Below are positions 53,081 to 61,565 of a stretch of 64,000 nucleotides of DNA, one piece after another. The translations under genes were made by a program, and so were the position numbers. The notes under the pieces were generated by a model that was not told the origin of the DNA, made no database searches, and worked only from the letters and a program-made list of their open reading frames with translations. Location of the stretch: contig NZ_JANIIC010000014.1 of assembly GCF_024519315.1 (NCBI RefSeq), positions 62,001 through 126,000 on the forward strand, in the 5' to 3' direction. The DNA comes from Streptomyces malaysiensis subsp. samsunensis. GTDB lineage: Bacteria > Actinomycetota > Actinomycetes > Streptomycetales > Streptomycetaceae. Every line of letters begins with the position of its first letter. Within the stretch, counting starts at the first letter, position 1.

Positions 53081-53902
53081 GTGACCTGGACCCTCGTAGT
53101 GCCGCTGAAGCCCTTGTCACGGGCCAAGACCCGGCTCTCCGACGCCGCGGGGGACGGCCCCCGCGCCTCGCTCGCGCTCGCCTTTGCCCAGGACACGGTG
53201 GGCGCGGCGCTGGCGAGTCGGTGGGTGCGGGGGGTGACCGTCGTCACCGACGACCCGCTCGCCGGACGTGAGCTGTCGGCCCTCGGCGCCCGGATCGTGC
53301 CCGACTCTCCGGGGCGCGGGCTGAACGCGGCGCTCGCGCACGGCGTCCGCGCGGTCCGCGGGGAGCGCCCGGGGGCGGCCGTGGCGGCGATGAACGCCGA
53401 TCTCCCCGCGCTGCGGACGGCGGAACTCGACCTGGTGCTCGAGGCCGCCTCCGGCTTCCCCCGCGCCTTTCTCGCGGACGCCGCGGGAGTGGGCACCACA
53501 CTGCTCTCGGCGGCGGCGGGCGCCGAGCTGGCACCCGCCTTCGGGGGCCCCTCACGGGCCCGGCACCGGGCGTCGGGGGCGCGGGAGATCGAGCTCGCGG
53601 GGGTGGACTCGGTGCGGCGCGACGTGGACACGGCCGGGGATCTGCGCGCGGCGATGGCCCTGGGCGTGGGCGCCCACACCAGGGCTAGGCTGGCGGACAT
53701 GCAGGGAACCGCCTATACGTACGACCCCGAGACCCGCGCCGGCAGCGTGCTGCTCGACGACGGCACCCCGCTGCCGTTCGACACCGCGGCGTTCGACGCC
53801 GGGGGGCTGCGGATGCTGCGCCCGGGGCAGCGGGTGCGGATCGAGGTGGCGGGCGAGGGCGAGCAGCGCCGGGTCGTCTTCGTCACGCTCCAGACGTTCT
53901 GA
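53081..53902 (+). CDS. cofC: Guanylyltransferase of F420 synthesis (CofC) fused to a cold-shock-like domain
   Basis: CofC/FbiD couples GTP to 2-phospho-L-lactate or phosphoenolpyruvate in F420 synthesis. Residues about 1-205 are the nucleotidyltransferase: MTWTLVVPLKPLSRAKTRLS, VTVVTDDPLAGRELSALGAR, AAMNADLPALRTAELDLVLE. Residues about 208-273 (MQGTAYTYDPETRAGSVLLD; GGLRMLRPGQRVRIEVAGEG) have the cold-shock OB-fold pattern with a GS/DDG hairpin and an RPGQRVRIEV strand. The two parts are in one frame; an internal ATG at 53700 (weak ribosome-binding site) could also start the second domain as a separate protein. GTG 53081 is preferred (CGGAG 5 bases before); ATG 53051 is possible. Confidence 0.88.
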   Translation: MTWTLVVPLKPLSRAKTRLSDAAGDGPRASLALAFAQDTVGAALASRWVRGVTVVTDDPLAGRELSALGARIVPDSPGRGLNAALAHGVRAVRGERPGAAVAAMNADLPALRTAELDLVLEAASGFPRAFLADAAGVGTTLLSAAAGAELAPAFGGPSRARHRASGAREIELAGVDSVRRDVDTAGDLRAAMALGVGAHTRARLADMQGTAYTYDPETRAGSVLLDDGTPLPFDTAAFDAGGLRMLRPGQRVRIEVAGEGEQRRVVFVTLQTF

Positions 53903-54030
53903 GCGCCGTAGAGGTCCTGAGCGCCGTGGACGTTGTGAGCAACGTAGGCGTTCTGAGCAATGTGGATGTTCCGAGCGCCGCGGATGTCCTGAGCGCCGTG
54001 GACGTTCCGCGGCCGTGGACGCGCTGAGCA
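53892..54030 (+). repeat. 18-bp tandem repeat starting in the cofC stop codon region
   Basis: Six near-copies of an 18-bp unit (consensus TGAGCGCCGTGGACGTTC) begin with the cofC stop at 53900, then 53918, 53936, 53954, 53972 and 53990. Because 18 is six codons, the TGA recurs in the cofC frame at every unit except 53972 (CGA). Unit one is the gene end itself (GACGTTCTGAGC), so the array arose from duplication of the 3' end. Confidence 0.85.
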
Positions 54031-54104
54031 CCAACCCTTCCGGGGCTTCGGACGTTCCGGGCGGCCCGGAGCGGCGGCCCGGAACCGGGCGCGGACAGCA
54101 CCGC

Positions 54105-54134
54105 GGGCCGGTCTCCCCTCGGGGAGCCCGGCCC
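54105..54134. terminator. Terminator downstream of hupS
   Basis: GGGCCGGTCTCCCC (54105-54118) pairs with GGGGAGCCCGGCCC (54121-54134) with one mismatch and a two-base centre. It lies 36 bases beyond the hupS stop and also faces the end of cofC. Confidence 0.8.
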
Positions 54135-54169
54135 GGCGCGGATGCGGTATGGCGCCTGTGCGCCGCCGG

Positions 54170-54745
54170 CTAGCGCTTCCTGGCGGTGGTCTTCTTCGCG
54201 GTGGTCTTGCGGGCGCTCGTCTTGCGCGCCGGAGCCTTCTTCGCCGTGGCCTTGGCCGGGGCCTTCTTGGCCGTCGTCTTCTTGGCCGCGGCCTTCTTCG
54301 CCGCCGCCTTGGCCGGCGCCTTCTTCGCTGCGGCGGCCTTCTTCGCGGGCGCCTTCTTCGCAGGAGCCTTCTTGGCGGTCGCCTTCTTGGCCGCGGCCTT
54401 CTTCGCCGCCACCTGGAGACTGCCCTTGGGAGCCTTCTTCACGGCGACCTCGCCACCGCGCGGGAGCTTCTTGGAGCCGCTCACCAGATCCTTGAACCCC
54501 TGACCGGGGCGGAAGCGGGGCACCGAGGTCTTCTTGACCCGCACCCGCTCCCCGGTCTGCGGGTTACGGGCGTAGCGGGCGGGCCGTTCCACCTTCTCGA
54601 ACGAACCAAATCCAGTGACCGAAACTCGCTCCCCGGCGACGACCGCCCGGACGATGGCGTCCAGGACCGCGTCGACCGCTTCGGCGGCCGACTGTCGGCC
54701 GCCGAGCTTGTCGGCAATCGCTTCTACGAGCTGCGCCTTGTTCAC
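54170..54745 (-). CDS. hupS: HU-family nucleoid protein HupS with histone-H1-like tail
   Basis: Nucleoid-associated protein of Streptomyces spores. The 191-residue protein has the HU core (residues 1-95, MNKAQLVEAIADKLGGRQSA; SVTGFGSFEKVERPARYARN; PQTGERVRVKKTSVPRFRPG) and a C-terminal tail of about 90 residues made of PAKK/AAAKK repeats, like eukaryotic H1. HupS (SCO5556) condenses the spore chromosome and is induced in sporulation. DNA of the tail is repeat-rich (GCC TTC TTC units on the plus strand). The promoter lies in the AT-rich 54746-54870 gap. Confidence 0.95.
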   Translation of the reverse strand: MNKAQLVEAIADKLGGRQSAAEAVDAVLDAIVRAVVAGERVSVTGFGSFEKVERPARYARNPQTGERVRVKKTSVPRFRPGQGFKDLVSGSKKLPRGGEVAVKKAPKGSLQVAAKKAAAKKATAKKAPAKKAPAKKAAAAKKAPAKAAAKKAAAKKTTAKKAPAKATAKKAPARKTSARKTTAKKTTARKR

Positions 54746-54870
54746 GTCTTCCCCTTCGGAGACATTGCCAGAATCAATGTGTTCAAGCCTTTTCGCACGT
54801 TAGGCAGATATATACCGCAAATCAAACACGAAACGGGCTAATCACCCTTGTGCCGCAACGCACTCGATCG

Positions 54871-55116
54871 TCACGGACTTCCGTCGGTGTCGGGATCTTC
54901 GGGGAAACGCCCCTCGTCGAGGTCGTGCATCAACCGCTCCAGACGCTTTGCCGCATCTGCGAGATCGTGTTTCGCCGCTGAGGTGATGACCAGCAGCTTC
55001 CGGGACAGCGCCATCCGTACGCCCTCCGGGACTTGCAGTGCGCGCACCCTTGCGTGCGCTTCCTTGAGCCGGTCGGCGACGATGCCGTAGAGCTCGAGTT
55101 GGCCGTCGCGTTCCAT
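54871..55116 (-). CDS. Conserved Streptomyces hypothetical protein
   Basis: An 81-residue, mainly helical protein starting MERDGQLELYGIVADRLKEA. The ATG at 55116 is chosen as the conserved start; no ribosome-binding site precedes it, so leaderless translation is likely. A strongly charged second half (KHDLADAAKRLERLMHDLDE) suggests an oligomeric or nucleic-acid related protein. I recognise it as a small gene conserved between hupS and leuD in Streptomyces; no function is known. Confidence 0.75.
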   Translation of the reverse strand: MERDGQLELYGIVADRLKEAHARVRALQVPEGVRMALSRKLLVITSAAKHDLADAAKRLERLMHDLDEGRFPEDPDTDGSP

Positions 55117-55170
55117 GCACTGATTGTGCCATCTGAGGCGAGTTGTCGCTTCATGGGGCCTCAACATGCC

Positions 55171-55204
55171 GATGCGCCGCCGGTCCGAGGACCGGCGGCG
55201 CATC
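55171..55204. terminator. Strong terminator downstream of leuD
   Basis: GATGCGCCGCCGGTCC pairs perfectly with GGACCGGCGGCGCATC (55171-55204), a 15-16 bp stem, 38 bases after the leuD stop. It ends the leuC-leuD transcript. Confidence 0.9.
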
Positions 55205-55241
55205 TTGCCAAACCCGCTCTGTACAGGGAGAACCGGGGGGG

Positions 55242-55835
55242 TCAGACCTCCACTGTGCGGGGCTTGAAGGAGGGGCGACGCGCCTCGTACGCGGCGATCG
55301 CGTCCTCCTCCCTGAGGGTGAGACTGATGTCGTCCAGCCCCTCCAGGAGTCGCCACCGAGCATTCTCGTCAAGCTCAAAATCAGCCGTGATGCCCTCGGC
55401 TCGGACCTGGCGGTCGACGAGGTCGACGGTGACCTCCGCGGTGGGGTCCGCCTCGACCAGCTTCCACAGCCGGTCCACGGTCTCCTGCGGCAGGACGACG
55501 GTCAGCAGCCCGTTCTTGAGGGAATTGCCGCGGAAGATGTCGGCGAAGCGGGACGAGATGACGGCCTTGAAGCCGTAGTTCTGGAGCGCCCAGACCGCGT
55601 GCTCGCGCGAGGAGCCGGTGCCGAAGTCGGGACCGGCCACCAGAACCGTTCCGCCCTTGTGCTCGGCCTTGTTGAGCACGAACTCCGGGTCCTTGCGCCA
55701 CGCCTCGAAGAGCCCGTCCTCGAAGCCGTCGCGGGTGACCTTCTTCAGCCAGTGCGCCGGGATGATCTGGTCCGTGTCCACATTGCCGCGGCGCAGCGGA
55801 ACGGCCCGGCCGGTGTGCTTGGTGAATGCTTCCAT
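55242..55835 (-). CDS. leuD: 3-isopropylmalate dehydratase small subunit
   Basis: Small subunit of isopropylmalate isomerase, leucine pathway. The 197-residue protein shows [20 protein letters not shown] and the signature [20 protein letters not shown]. Length is normal. It follows leuC by 6 bases. The cell uses the heterodimer LeuC-LeuD. Confidence 0.97.
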   Translation of the reverse strand: MEAFTKHTGRAVPLRRGNVDTDQIIPAHWLKKVTRDGFEDGLFEAWRKDPEFVLNKAEHKGGTVLVAGPDFGTGSSREHAVWALQNYGFKAVISSRFADIFRGNSLKNGLLTVVLPQETVDRLWKLVEADPTAEVTVDLVDRQVRAEGITADFELDENARWRLLEGLDDISLTLREEDAIAAYEARRPSFKPRTVEV

Positions 55836-55841
55836 GACTTC

Positions 55842-57272
55842 TCAGGCCCCCACGGGAGTCGATACGGCGGCGTCGGACAGATCGGCGGGCGAGGCCAGAT
55901 GGCCGAGCACCGCGGTGGCGGCGGCGACCTGCGGCGAGACCAGATGGGTCCGGCCGCCCTTGCCCTGCCGTCCCTCGAAGTTGCGGTTGGACGTGGACGC
56001 CGACCGCTCACCGGGAGCCAGCTGGTCGGGGTTCATGCCCAGGCACATCGAACAGCCCGCGTGCCGCCACTCGGCGCCGGCGGCGGTGAACACCTTGTCC
56101 AGCCCCTCCTCGACGGCCTGGAGGGCGACCCGCACCGAGCCGGGGACCACCAACATCCGTACGCCGTCGGCCACCGAGCGGCCGGACAGCACCGAGGCGG
56201 CCGAGCGCAGGTCCTCGATGCGGCCGTTGGTGCAGGAACCGACGAAGACGGTGTCCACCGCGATGTCGCGCAGCGGCTGACCGGCCGTCAGGCCCATGTA
56301 CTCCAGGGCCTTCTCGGCGGCGAGCTGCTCGCTGGCGTCCTCGAAGGAGGCGGGGTCCGGGACCGACTCCGACAGCGGCAGGCCCTGGCCGGGGTTGGTG
56401 CCCCAGGTGACGAACGGGGCGAGCTCCGCGGCGTCGATGACGACCTCACGGTCGAAGACCGCGTCGTCATCGCTGCGCAGGGTGCGCCAGTACGCGACGG
56501 CGGCGTCCCAGTCGGCGCCCTGGGGGGCGTGCGGGCGGCCCTCCAGATAGGCGAAGGTCGTCTCGTCCGGGGCGATCATGCCCGCGCGGGCGCCCGCCTC
56601 GATGGACATGTTGCACACGGTCATCCGGGCCTCCATCGAGAGCTTCTCGATGGCGGAGCCGCGGTACTCGATCACATAGCCCTGGCCGCCGCCGGTGCCG
56701 ATCTTCGCGATGATCGCCAGGATCAGGTCCTTGGCGGTGACGCCGTCGGGCAGCTCGCCCTCGACCGTGATCGCCATGGTCCGGAACGGCGCGAGCGGCA
56801 GCGTCTGGGTCGCCAGCACATGCTCGACCTGGCTGGTGCCGATACCGAACGCGAGCGCGCCGAAGGCGCCGTGGGTCGAGGTGTGGCTGTCACCACAGAC
56901 CACGGTCGTACCGGGCTGGGTCAGTCCCAGCTGCGGTCCCACCACATGGACGACGCCCTGCTCGACATCGCCGAGCGGGTGCAGACGGACACCGAACTCC
57001 GCGCAGTTCTTGCGCAGCGTCTCCAACTGGACGCGGGAGACGGGGTCCGCGATCGGCTTGTCGATGTCGAGGGTGGGGGTGTTGTGGTCCTCGGTCGCGA
57101 GGGTGAGATCGGTACGACGGACCGTGCGGCCGGCCTTGCGCAGGCCGTCGAACGCCTGCGGGCTGGTCACCTCGTGCAGCAGGTGCAGATCGATGAAGAG
57201 CAGGTCAGGCTCGCCTTCGGCGTGCCGGACGACATGGTCGTCCCAGACCTTTTCCGCGAGTGTCCGTCCCAT
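55842..57272 (-). CDS. leuC: 3-isopropylmalate dehydratase large subunit
   Basis: Aconitase-family [4Fe-4S] subunit converting 2- to 3-isopropylmalate. ATG 57272 (GGAGGTAAAGCG upstream) gives 476 residues starting [15 protein letters not shown]. Blocks: [33 protein letters not shown] (first cluster Cys) and [20 protein letters not shown] (two more cluster Cys). All cluster ligands are present. It diverges from ndgR, whose product activates this operon in S. coelicolor. Confidence 0.97.
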   Translation of the reverse strand: MGRTLAEKVWDDHVVRHAEGEPDLLFIDLHLLHEVTSPQAFDGLRKAGRTVRRTDLTLATEDHNTPTLDIDKPIADPVSRVQLETLRKNCAEFGVRLHPLGDVEQGVVHVVGPQLGLTQPGTTVVCGDSHTSTHGAFGALAFGIGTSQVEHVLATQTLPLAPFRTMAITVEGELPDGVTAKDLILAIIAKIGTGGGQGYVIEYRGSAIEKLSMEARMTVCNMSIEAGARAGMIAPDETTFAYLEGRPHAPQGADWDAAVAYWRTLRSDDDAVFDREVVIDAAELAPFVTWGTNPGQGLPLSESVPDPASFEDASEQLAAEKALEYMGLTAGQPLRDIAVDTVFVGSCTNGRIEDLRSAASVLSGRSVADGVRMLVVPGSVRVALQAVEEGLDKVFTAAGAEWRHAGCSMCLGMNPDQLAPGERSASTSNRNFEGRQGKGGRTHLVSPQVAAATAVLGHLASPADLSDAAVSTPVGA

Positions 57273-57338
57273 CGCTTTACCTCCGGCCGGCGCCAGTGCC
57301 GGCCCAACTCGTGTCGAGTGCGGACCCTGGTCATCGGG

Positions 57339-57400
57339 CCCGCCATTACAGAGTGGCGGGTCTCCCCGGAAATTGAACTTGCGTTTCACAGTGTGAGACG
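57339..57400. promoter_or_regulatory. Regulatory region between leuC and ndgR
   Basis: In the 141-base divergent gap lie the inverted repeat CGTTTCACA-G-TGTGAGACG (57382-57400; 8 of 9 pairs) 14 bases before the ndgR ATG, and the hairpin CCCGCCA/TGGCGGG (57339-57360). The palindrome is well placed to bind the IclR-type NdgR dimer and control both directions; NdgR is known to regulate leuCD and itself in S. coelicolor. The match to the published site was not checked. Confidence 0.7.
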
Positions 57401-57413
57401 TGAGTATCGTCCC

Positions 57414-58130
57414 ATGGACAACACTAGCGGTGTCGGCGTTCTCGACAAGGCTGCTCTGGTGCTGAGCGCCCTGGAGTCCGGTCCGGCCACCCTCGCCGGG
57501 CTGGTCGGGGCGACCGGCCTCGCCCGCCCCACGGCACACCGGCTCGCGGTGGCACTCGAGCACCACCGGATGGTGGCACGCGATATGCAGGGGCGCTTCA
57601 TCCTGGGCCCCCGCCTGGCGGAGCTGGCGGCGGCCGCGGGCGAGGACCGGCTGCTGGCCACGGCCGGTCCCGTGCTCACCCATCTCCGGGATGTGACCGG
57701 CGAGAGCGCGCAGCTCTACCGCCGTCAGGGAGACATGCGCATCTGTGTCGCCGCTGCCGAGCGGCTGTCCGGACTGCGGGACACCGTGCCGGTCGGCTCC
57801 ACCCTCCCCATGAAGGCCGGCTCGGCCGCCCAGGTGCTGATGGCCTGGGAGGAGCCCGAGCGGCTGCACCGCGGCCTCCAGGGGGCCCGCTTCACCGCCA
57901 CGGCCCTGTCCGGCGTACGGCGGCGGGGCTGGGCCCAGTCGATCGGCGAGCGGGAGCCCGGCGTGGCGTCCGTCTCCGCGCCCGTGCGCGGCCCCTCCAA
58001 CCGCGTGGTCGCCGCCGTCTCGGTCTCCGGACCGATCGAGCGGCTGACCCGCCACCCGGGCCGTATGCACGCCCAGGCCGTCATCGACGCGGCGGCCCGC
58101 CTGACGGACGCCCTGCGGCGGGGGAATTAA
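57414..58130 (+). CDS. ndgR: IclR-family regulator of leucine and antibiotic genes
   Basis: A 238-residue regulator, exactly the length of NdgR. Winged helix-turn-helix at about 10-65 ([38 protein letters not shown]), effector domain at about 80-235 ([58 protein letters not shown]). In S. coelicolor NdgR activates leuCD, affects amino-acid metabolism and actinorhodin. It is divergent from leuC with a palindrome between. Identification is by family, length and neighbourhood. Confidence 0.92.
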   Translation: MDNTSGVGVLDKAALVLSALESGPATLAGLVGATGLARPTAHRLAVALEHHRMVARDMQGRFILGPRLAELAAAAGEDRLLATAGPVLTHLRDVTGESAQLYRRQGDMRICVAAAERLSGLRDTVPVGSTLPMKAGSAAQVLMAWEEPERLHRGLQGARFTATALSGVRRRGWAQSIGEREPGVASVSAPVRGPSNRVVAAVSVSGPIERLTRHPGRMHAQAVIDAAARLTDALRRGN

Positions 58131-58147
58131 GCAGGCCCGGGGCCCCG

Positions 58148-58639
58148 TCACGCCCCCTTCAGCGACAGCCGGTCGGCCGCCCGGTCCCCGCGGCGGCCGA
58201 CCGGGATGACCCCGGTGGCCTTGCCCAGACCGAACGCCGGCATATTGATGTAGACCGCCTCATGCACCCCGGCCGGTACGACATAGGTCTCGTGCCAGAA
58301 GCCGACCTTGCCCCGGCCCTCCCGCATCCGGCGGTTGAAGGCCGTCCAGGCGGGGCGGTGCTCCTTGTCCTGGGCCACCGCGTACCGCATCAGCTTCTCG
58401 TGCGAGCCCCAGTACTGGACCACATAGAAGACCCGGGGCGGGCCGAACAGCAGCTGATAGCCCAGCATCCCGCTCTCCCCGTCCCGCGACAGCTCCCGCA
58501 GCATCCGCGGCATCGCCCTGAAGACCGGCAGCCAGCTGCGCAGCGCACGGAAGCGGTTGATGCGCATGCCGATCAGGAAGACGGTGACCTCCCCGTCGGC
58601 CTCGGCGGTCATACGGCCGGCGAACGGCTCGGCACCCAT
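58148..58639 (-). CDS. DUF4188-family protein
   Basis: A 163-residue protein. ATG 58639 has GAGGGG upstream. The sequence ([60 protein letters not shown]) matches the DUF4188 group, related to ferredoxin-like antibiotic monooxygenase-type folds. Family members lie next to MerR regulators, as here. The enzymatic activity is unknown. Transcription starts from the divergent promoter region with the MerR gene. Confidence 0.8.
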   Translation of the reverse strand: MGAEPFAGRMTAEADGEVTVFLIGMRINRFRALRSWLPVFRAMPRMLRELSRDGESGMLGYQLLFGPPRVFYVVQYWGSHEKLMRYAVAQDKEHRPAWTAFNRRMREGRGKVGFWHETYVVPAGVHEAVYINMPAFGLGKATGVIPVGRRGDRAADRLSLKGA

Positions 58640-58673
58640 GGTGATCCCCTCGTTCCGCACGTCTGGGATAGAG

Positions 58674-58703
58674 TTGGATAGCGGCGCTATCCGACACTTA
58701 GAT
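58674..58703 (+). promoter_or_regulatory. MerR-type promoter/operator upstream of the merR-like gene
   Basis: GGATAGCGGCGCTATCC (58676-58692) is a perfect 7-bp inverted repeat around GGC. It lies between a candidate -35 TTGGAT (58674-58679) and -10 TTAGAT (58698-58703) that are 18 bases apart. A dyad inside an overlong spacer is the mark of MerR-controlled promoters. Additional GATAG elements at 58668 and 58701 flank it. Confidence 0.75.
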
Positions 58704-58735
58704 AGTGCCACTCTCCAACGGAAGGTGCAACAGGG

Positions 58736-59374
58736 ATGCGACTGGCGGAGCTCAGCGAGCGCAGCGGAGTGCCCACCGCGACGATCAAGTACTACCTGCG
58801 CGAGCGGCTGCTGCCGCCGGGAGAGCGGATCACCGCCACCAAGGCCGAGTACGGGGAGGAGCATCTGCGCAGACTGCGGCTGGTGCGATCGCTGATCCAG
58901 GTCGGCCGGATGCCGGTGGCCACGGCGCGCGAGGTGCTGGCGGCAGCCGACGATGAGTCGCTCGGCCAGAACGCCCGGATGGGAGCCGCGGTCTGGGCGC
59001 TGCCGCACGGCCCCGAACCCGAGGAGGACGATCCGCATGCGGCGCGGGCGCGCGAGCAGGTGGACACCGTGCTCCGCCGGATGGACTGGTCCCACGGCCA
59101 GGAACTGGGCGACAACGCCCCCGCCTACCGGACGCTGGTGGCGGCCATCGCCTCCCTGGACCGCCTCGGATACCCCCATGAGACCGAGCATCTGCTGGTG
59201 CACGCCCGGCTGGCGGGCGAACTGGCCGTCGCCGACCTGGATCTGGTGGAGACCTACGGCACCCCGGAACAGATCGAGGCCGTCGTGGCGCTGACGGTCC
59301 TCTATGAACCGGTGCTGCTCAGCCTGCGGCGGCTCGCGCAAACCGAGGAATCCAGCCGTCGCTTCAAGAAGTGA
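58736..59374 (+). CDS. MerR-family transcriptional regulator
   Basis: A 212-residue regulator with the N-terminal MerR helix-turn-helix (MRLAELSERSGVPTATIKYY; ATKAEYGEEHLRRLRLVRSL) and a helical effector region of about 130 residues (RMDWSHGQELGDNAPAYRTL; TYGTPEQIEAVVALTVLYEP) unlike metal-binding MerR tails: it has no cysteine pair. It probably senses an organic ligand and acts on its own promoter and on the divergent DUF4188 gene. The 3' end is followed by a perfect terminator. Confidence 0.88.
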   Translation: MRLAELSERSGVPTATIKYYLRERLLPPGERITATKAEYGEEHLRRLRLVRSLIQVGRMPVATAREVLAAADDESLGQNARMGAAVWALPHGPEPEEDDPHAARAREQVDTVLRRMDWSHGQELGDNAPAYRTLVAAIASLDRLGYPHETEHLLVHARLAGELAVADLDLVETYGTPEQIEAVVALTVLYEPVLLSLRRLAQTEESSRRFKK

Positions 59375-59392
59375 CCGGGGCCCGGGGCACGA

Positions 59393-59424
59393 AAAAGCCC
59401 TCCGCGCTGTCGCGGAGGGCTTTT
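59393..59424. terminator. Perfect terminator between merR-like gene and tRNA array
   Basis: AAAAGCCCTCCGCG (59393-59406) pairs with CGCGGAGGGCTTTT (59411-59424) around CTGT. The 14-bp stem with A-run and T-run ends works in both directions: for the merR-like gene and for the leftward tRNA transcript. Confidence 0.95.
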
Positions 59425-59430
59425 CGCTGG

Positions 59431-59503
59431 TACCCCCGACCGGATTCGAACCGGCGCTACCGCCTTGAGAGGGCGGCGTGCTAGGCCGCTACACAACGGG
59501 GGC
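59431..59503 (-). tRNA. tRNA-Glu (CTC)
   Basis: 73-base cloverleaf read on the minus strand; acceptor GCCCCCG/CGGGGGT, anticodon loop CTCTCAA with CTC, T-arm GGTTCGAATCC. No CCA is encoded. Identical in its body to the copy at 59611-59683. Last gene of the leftward array. Confidence 0.95.
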
Positions 59504-59525
59504 CTGAATCAGCACAAGTGCTGCG

Positions 59526-59597
59526 CTGGGCTACCAGGACTCGAACCTAGACTAAATGAACCAGAATCACTCGTGCTGCCAATTACACCATAGCCCA
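59526..59597 (-). tRNA. tRNA-Gln (CTG)
   Basis: 72 bases; acceptor TGGGCTA/TAGCCCA, anticodon loop TTCTGGT with CTG, T-arm GGTTCGAGTCC. Differs from the second Gln copy by a compensated acceptor pair and by a G-T wobble in the anticodon stem. Confidence 0.95.
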
Positions 59598-59610
59598 TGG
59601 TATAGACCAG

Positions 59611-59683
59611 TACCCCCGACCGGATTCGAACCGGCGCTACCGCCTTGAGAGGGCGGCGTGCTAGGCCGCTACACAACGGGGGC
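59611..59683 (-). tRNA. tRNA-Glu (CTC)
   Basis: 73 bases, same body as the copy at 59431-59503; 14 bases from the neighbouring Gln gene, so co-transcribed. Confidence 0.95.
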
Positions 59684-59715
59684 CCTAGCGATCTCCGTCT
59701 TTACGAAGAGATCCG

Positions 59716-59788
59716 TACCCCCGACCGGATTCGAACCGGCGCTACTGCCTTGAGAGGGCAGCGTGCTAGGCCGCTACACAACGGGGGC
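59716..59788 (-). tRNA. tRNA-Glu (CTC), variant copy
   Basis: 73 bases, anticodon CTC. It differs from the other two at both sides of one anticodon-stem pair (C-G changed to T-A), a compensatory change that keeps pairing. Confidence 0.95.
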
Positions 59789-59838
59789 CTGGTCCTGCTT
59801 TGATCAAGAGATCCAACGGTCATATGAGAGATCTCTTG

Positions 59839-59910
59839 CTGGGGTACCAGGACTCGAACCTAGACTAAGTGAACCAGAATCACTCGTGCTGCCAATTACA
59901 CCATACCCCA
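59839..59910 (-). tRNA. tRNA-Gln (CTG)
   Basis: 72 bases, anticodon CTG, acceptor TGGGGTA/TACCCCA. It is the first tRNA of the array, 167 bases after the gltX stop. A CCCC/GGGG hairpin (about 59921-59934) precedes it. Confidence 0.95.
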
Positions 59911-60077
59911 CCAAAACGCCACCCCCGTAAGGGGTTTTGTTTGGTTTGCGCCTCCGGCTCAGCCTCTCGGCCGCCCGTCCGGCGCAGGAAGAACATTACC
60001 CGATGGTGGACGGGCCACCAAAACGAGTATCACCGCGAGTGGCGCCGCCTCGCGGGTGCGGACGGCGCCCCGCGTGC

Positions 60078-61565
60078 CTATCCCGCCAGCCTCGCCAGCG
60101 CCGCGTCGACACGGGCCAGTGTGCGCTCGCGGCCCAGGACCTCCAGGGACTCGAACAGCGGCAGCCCGACCGTGCGGCCGGTGACCGCGACGCGCAGCGG
60201 CGCCTGGGCCTTGCCCAGCTTGAGGCCGTGCTCCTCGCCGGCCGCGAGGACCGCGGCCTTCAGGGTCTCGGCGTCCCAGTCCGCCTCGGCGAGCCGGGTA
60301 CGGACCGAGGCCAGGAGCGCGTCGGCGCCCGGCTTCATCGCCTTGGTCCAGGACGCCTCGTCCGCCACCGGCTCGTCGAGGAAGAGGAAGTCGACGTTGG
60401 CGGTGATGTCGGACAGGACCGTCAGCCGGGTCTGGGCCAGCGGCGCCAGCGCCTCGAAGGCGGCCGCGTCGAAGGCGTCCGGGGCCCATGGCGCGTGCGG
60501 GGCCCTCAGCCAGGGGTCGCACGCCTCGATGAACGCCTTCACATCCAGCAGCCGGATGTGGTCCGCGTTGATCGCCTCGGCCTTCTTGAGGTCGAAGCGC
60601 GCCGGGTTGGCGTTCACCGCCGAGATCTCGAACGCCTCGACCATCTCCTCCATCGAGAAGACGTCCCGGTCCGAGGAGAGCGACCAGCCCAGCAGCGAGA
60701 GGTAGTTGAGCAGCCCCTCGGGGAGGAAGCCGCGCTCCCGGTAGAGGTTCAGCGAGGACTGCGGATCGCGCTTGGAGAGCTTCTTGTTGCCCTCGCCCAT
60801 GACGTACGGGAGGTGACCGAAGGCGGGCACCGCGCCGGAGCCCACGCCGATGTCGGCGAGCGCCCCGTAGAGCGCGATCTGGCGCGGGGTGGAGGAGAGC
60901 AGGTCCTCGCCGCGCAGTACGTGCGTGATCTCCATCAGCGCGTCGTCCACGGGGTTGACGAGCGTGTAGAGGGGGGCGCCGTTGGCCCGCACGATGCCGT
61001 AGTCCGAGACGTTCTCGGCGGCGAAGGTCAGCTCGCCGCGCACCAGATCGGTGAAGACGATCGGCTCGTCCGGCATCCGGAAGCGCACGATCGAGGCGCG
61101 CCCCTCGGCCTCGTACGCCGCGATCCGCTCGGCGGTCAGGGTGCGGCAGGTGCCGTCGTAGCCGGAGGGGCGGCCGGCCTTGCGGGCCGCCTCCCGGCGC
61201 TCCTCCAGCTCCTCGGCGGTGCAGTAGCAGCGGTAGGCGCGGCCCGCCTCCAGCAGCTTGTCCGCGACCTCGCGGTAGATGTCCATCCGCTGCGACTGGC
61301 GGTAGGGCGCGTGCGGGCCGCCGACCTCGGGGCCCTCGTCCCAGTCGAAGCCCAGCCAACGCATCGCGTCCAGCAGCTGCGTATAGGACTCCTCGGAGTC
61401 GCGCGCGGCGTCGGTGTCCTCGATGCGGAACACCATGGTGCCGCCCTGGTGGCGGGCGAAGGCCCAGTTGAACAGGGCCGTGCGGACCAGGCCGACATGG
61501 GGGTTGCCGGTCGGCGAGGGACAGAAACGAACCCGCACGGGGGCGGAGGAGGGTGCGCTAGCCAC
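60078..61565 (-). CDS. gltX: Glutamyl-tRNA synthetase (probably non-discriminating)
   Basis: Class I synthetase. The 495-residue protein shows the HIGH-type motif [20 protein letters not shown] (about 15-34) and KMSKS-type KKLSKRD (about 265). C-terminal anticodon-binding region is normal ([20 protein letters not shown]). Actinobacteria lack glutaminyl-tRNA synthetase and charge tRNA-Gln with Glu, corrected by GatCAB; so one enzyme serves both tRNA types encoded directly downstream. GTG start at 61565 overlaps the TAG of the upstream FAH-family gene by 8 bases. Confidence 0.96.
   Translation of the reverse strand: MASAPSSAPVRVRFCPSPTGNPHVGLVRTALFNWAFARHQGGTMVFRIEDTDAARDSEESYTQLLDAMRWLGFDWDEGPEVGGPHAPYRQSQRMDIYREVADKLLEAGRAYRCYCTAEELEERREAARKAGRPSGYDGTCRTLTAERIAAYEAEGRASIVRFRMPDEPIVFTDLVRGELTFAAENVSDYGIVRANGAPLYTLVNPVDDALMEITHVLRGEDLLSSTPRQIALYGALADIGVGSGAVPAFGHLPYVMGEGNKKLSKRDPQSSLNLYRERGFLPEGLLNYLSLLGWSLSSDRDVFSMEEMVEAFEISAVNANPARFDLKKAEAINADHIRLLDVKAFIEACDPWLRAPHAPWAPDAFDAAAFEALAPLAQTRLTVLSDITANVDFLFLDEPVADEASWTKAMKPGADALLASVRTRLAEADWDAETLKAAVLAAGEEHGLKLGKAQAPLRVAVTGRTVGLPLFESLEVLGRERTLARVDAALARLAG

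Noticed and set aside
53903..54016. Tandem repeat after cofC as a possible hexapeptide-repeat gene
   Set aside because: The shifted frame reads LSAVDV-like units but has no start, no ribosome-binding site and ends at once; better explained as duplication of the gene end.
55143..58130. Very long open frame of 995 codons across leuD, leuC and ndgR
   Set aside because: Only the last 238 codons (ndgR) are real; the rest is antisense to leuC-leuD, a known artefact of high GC content.
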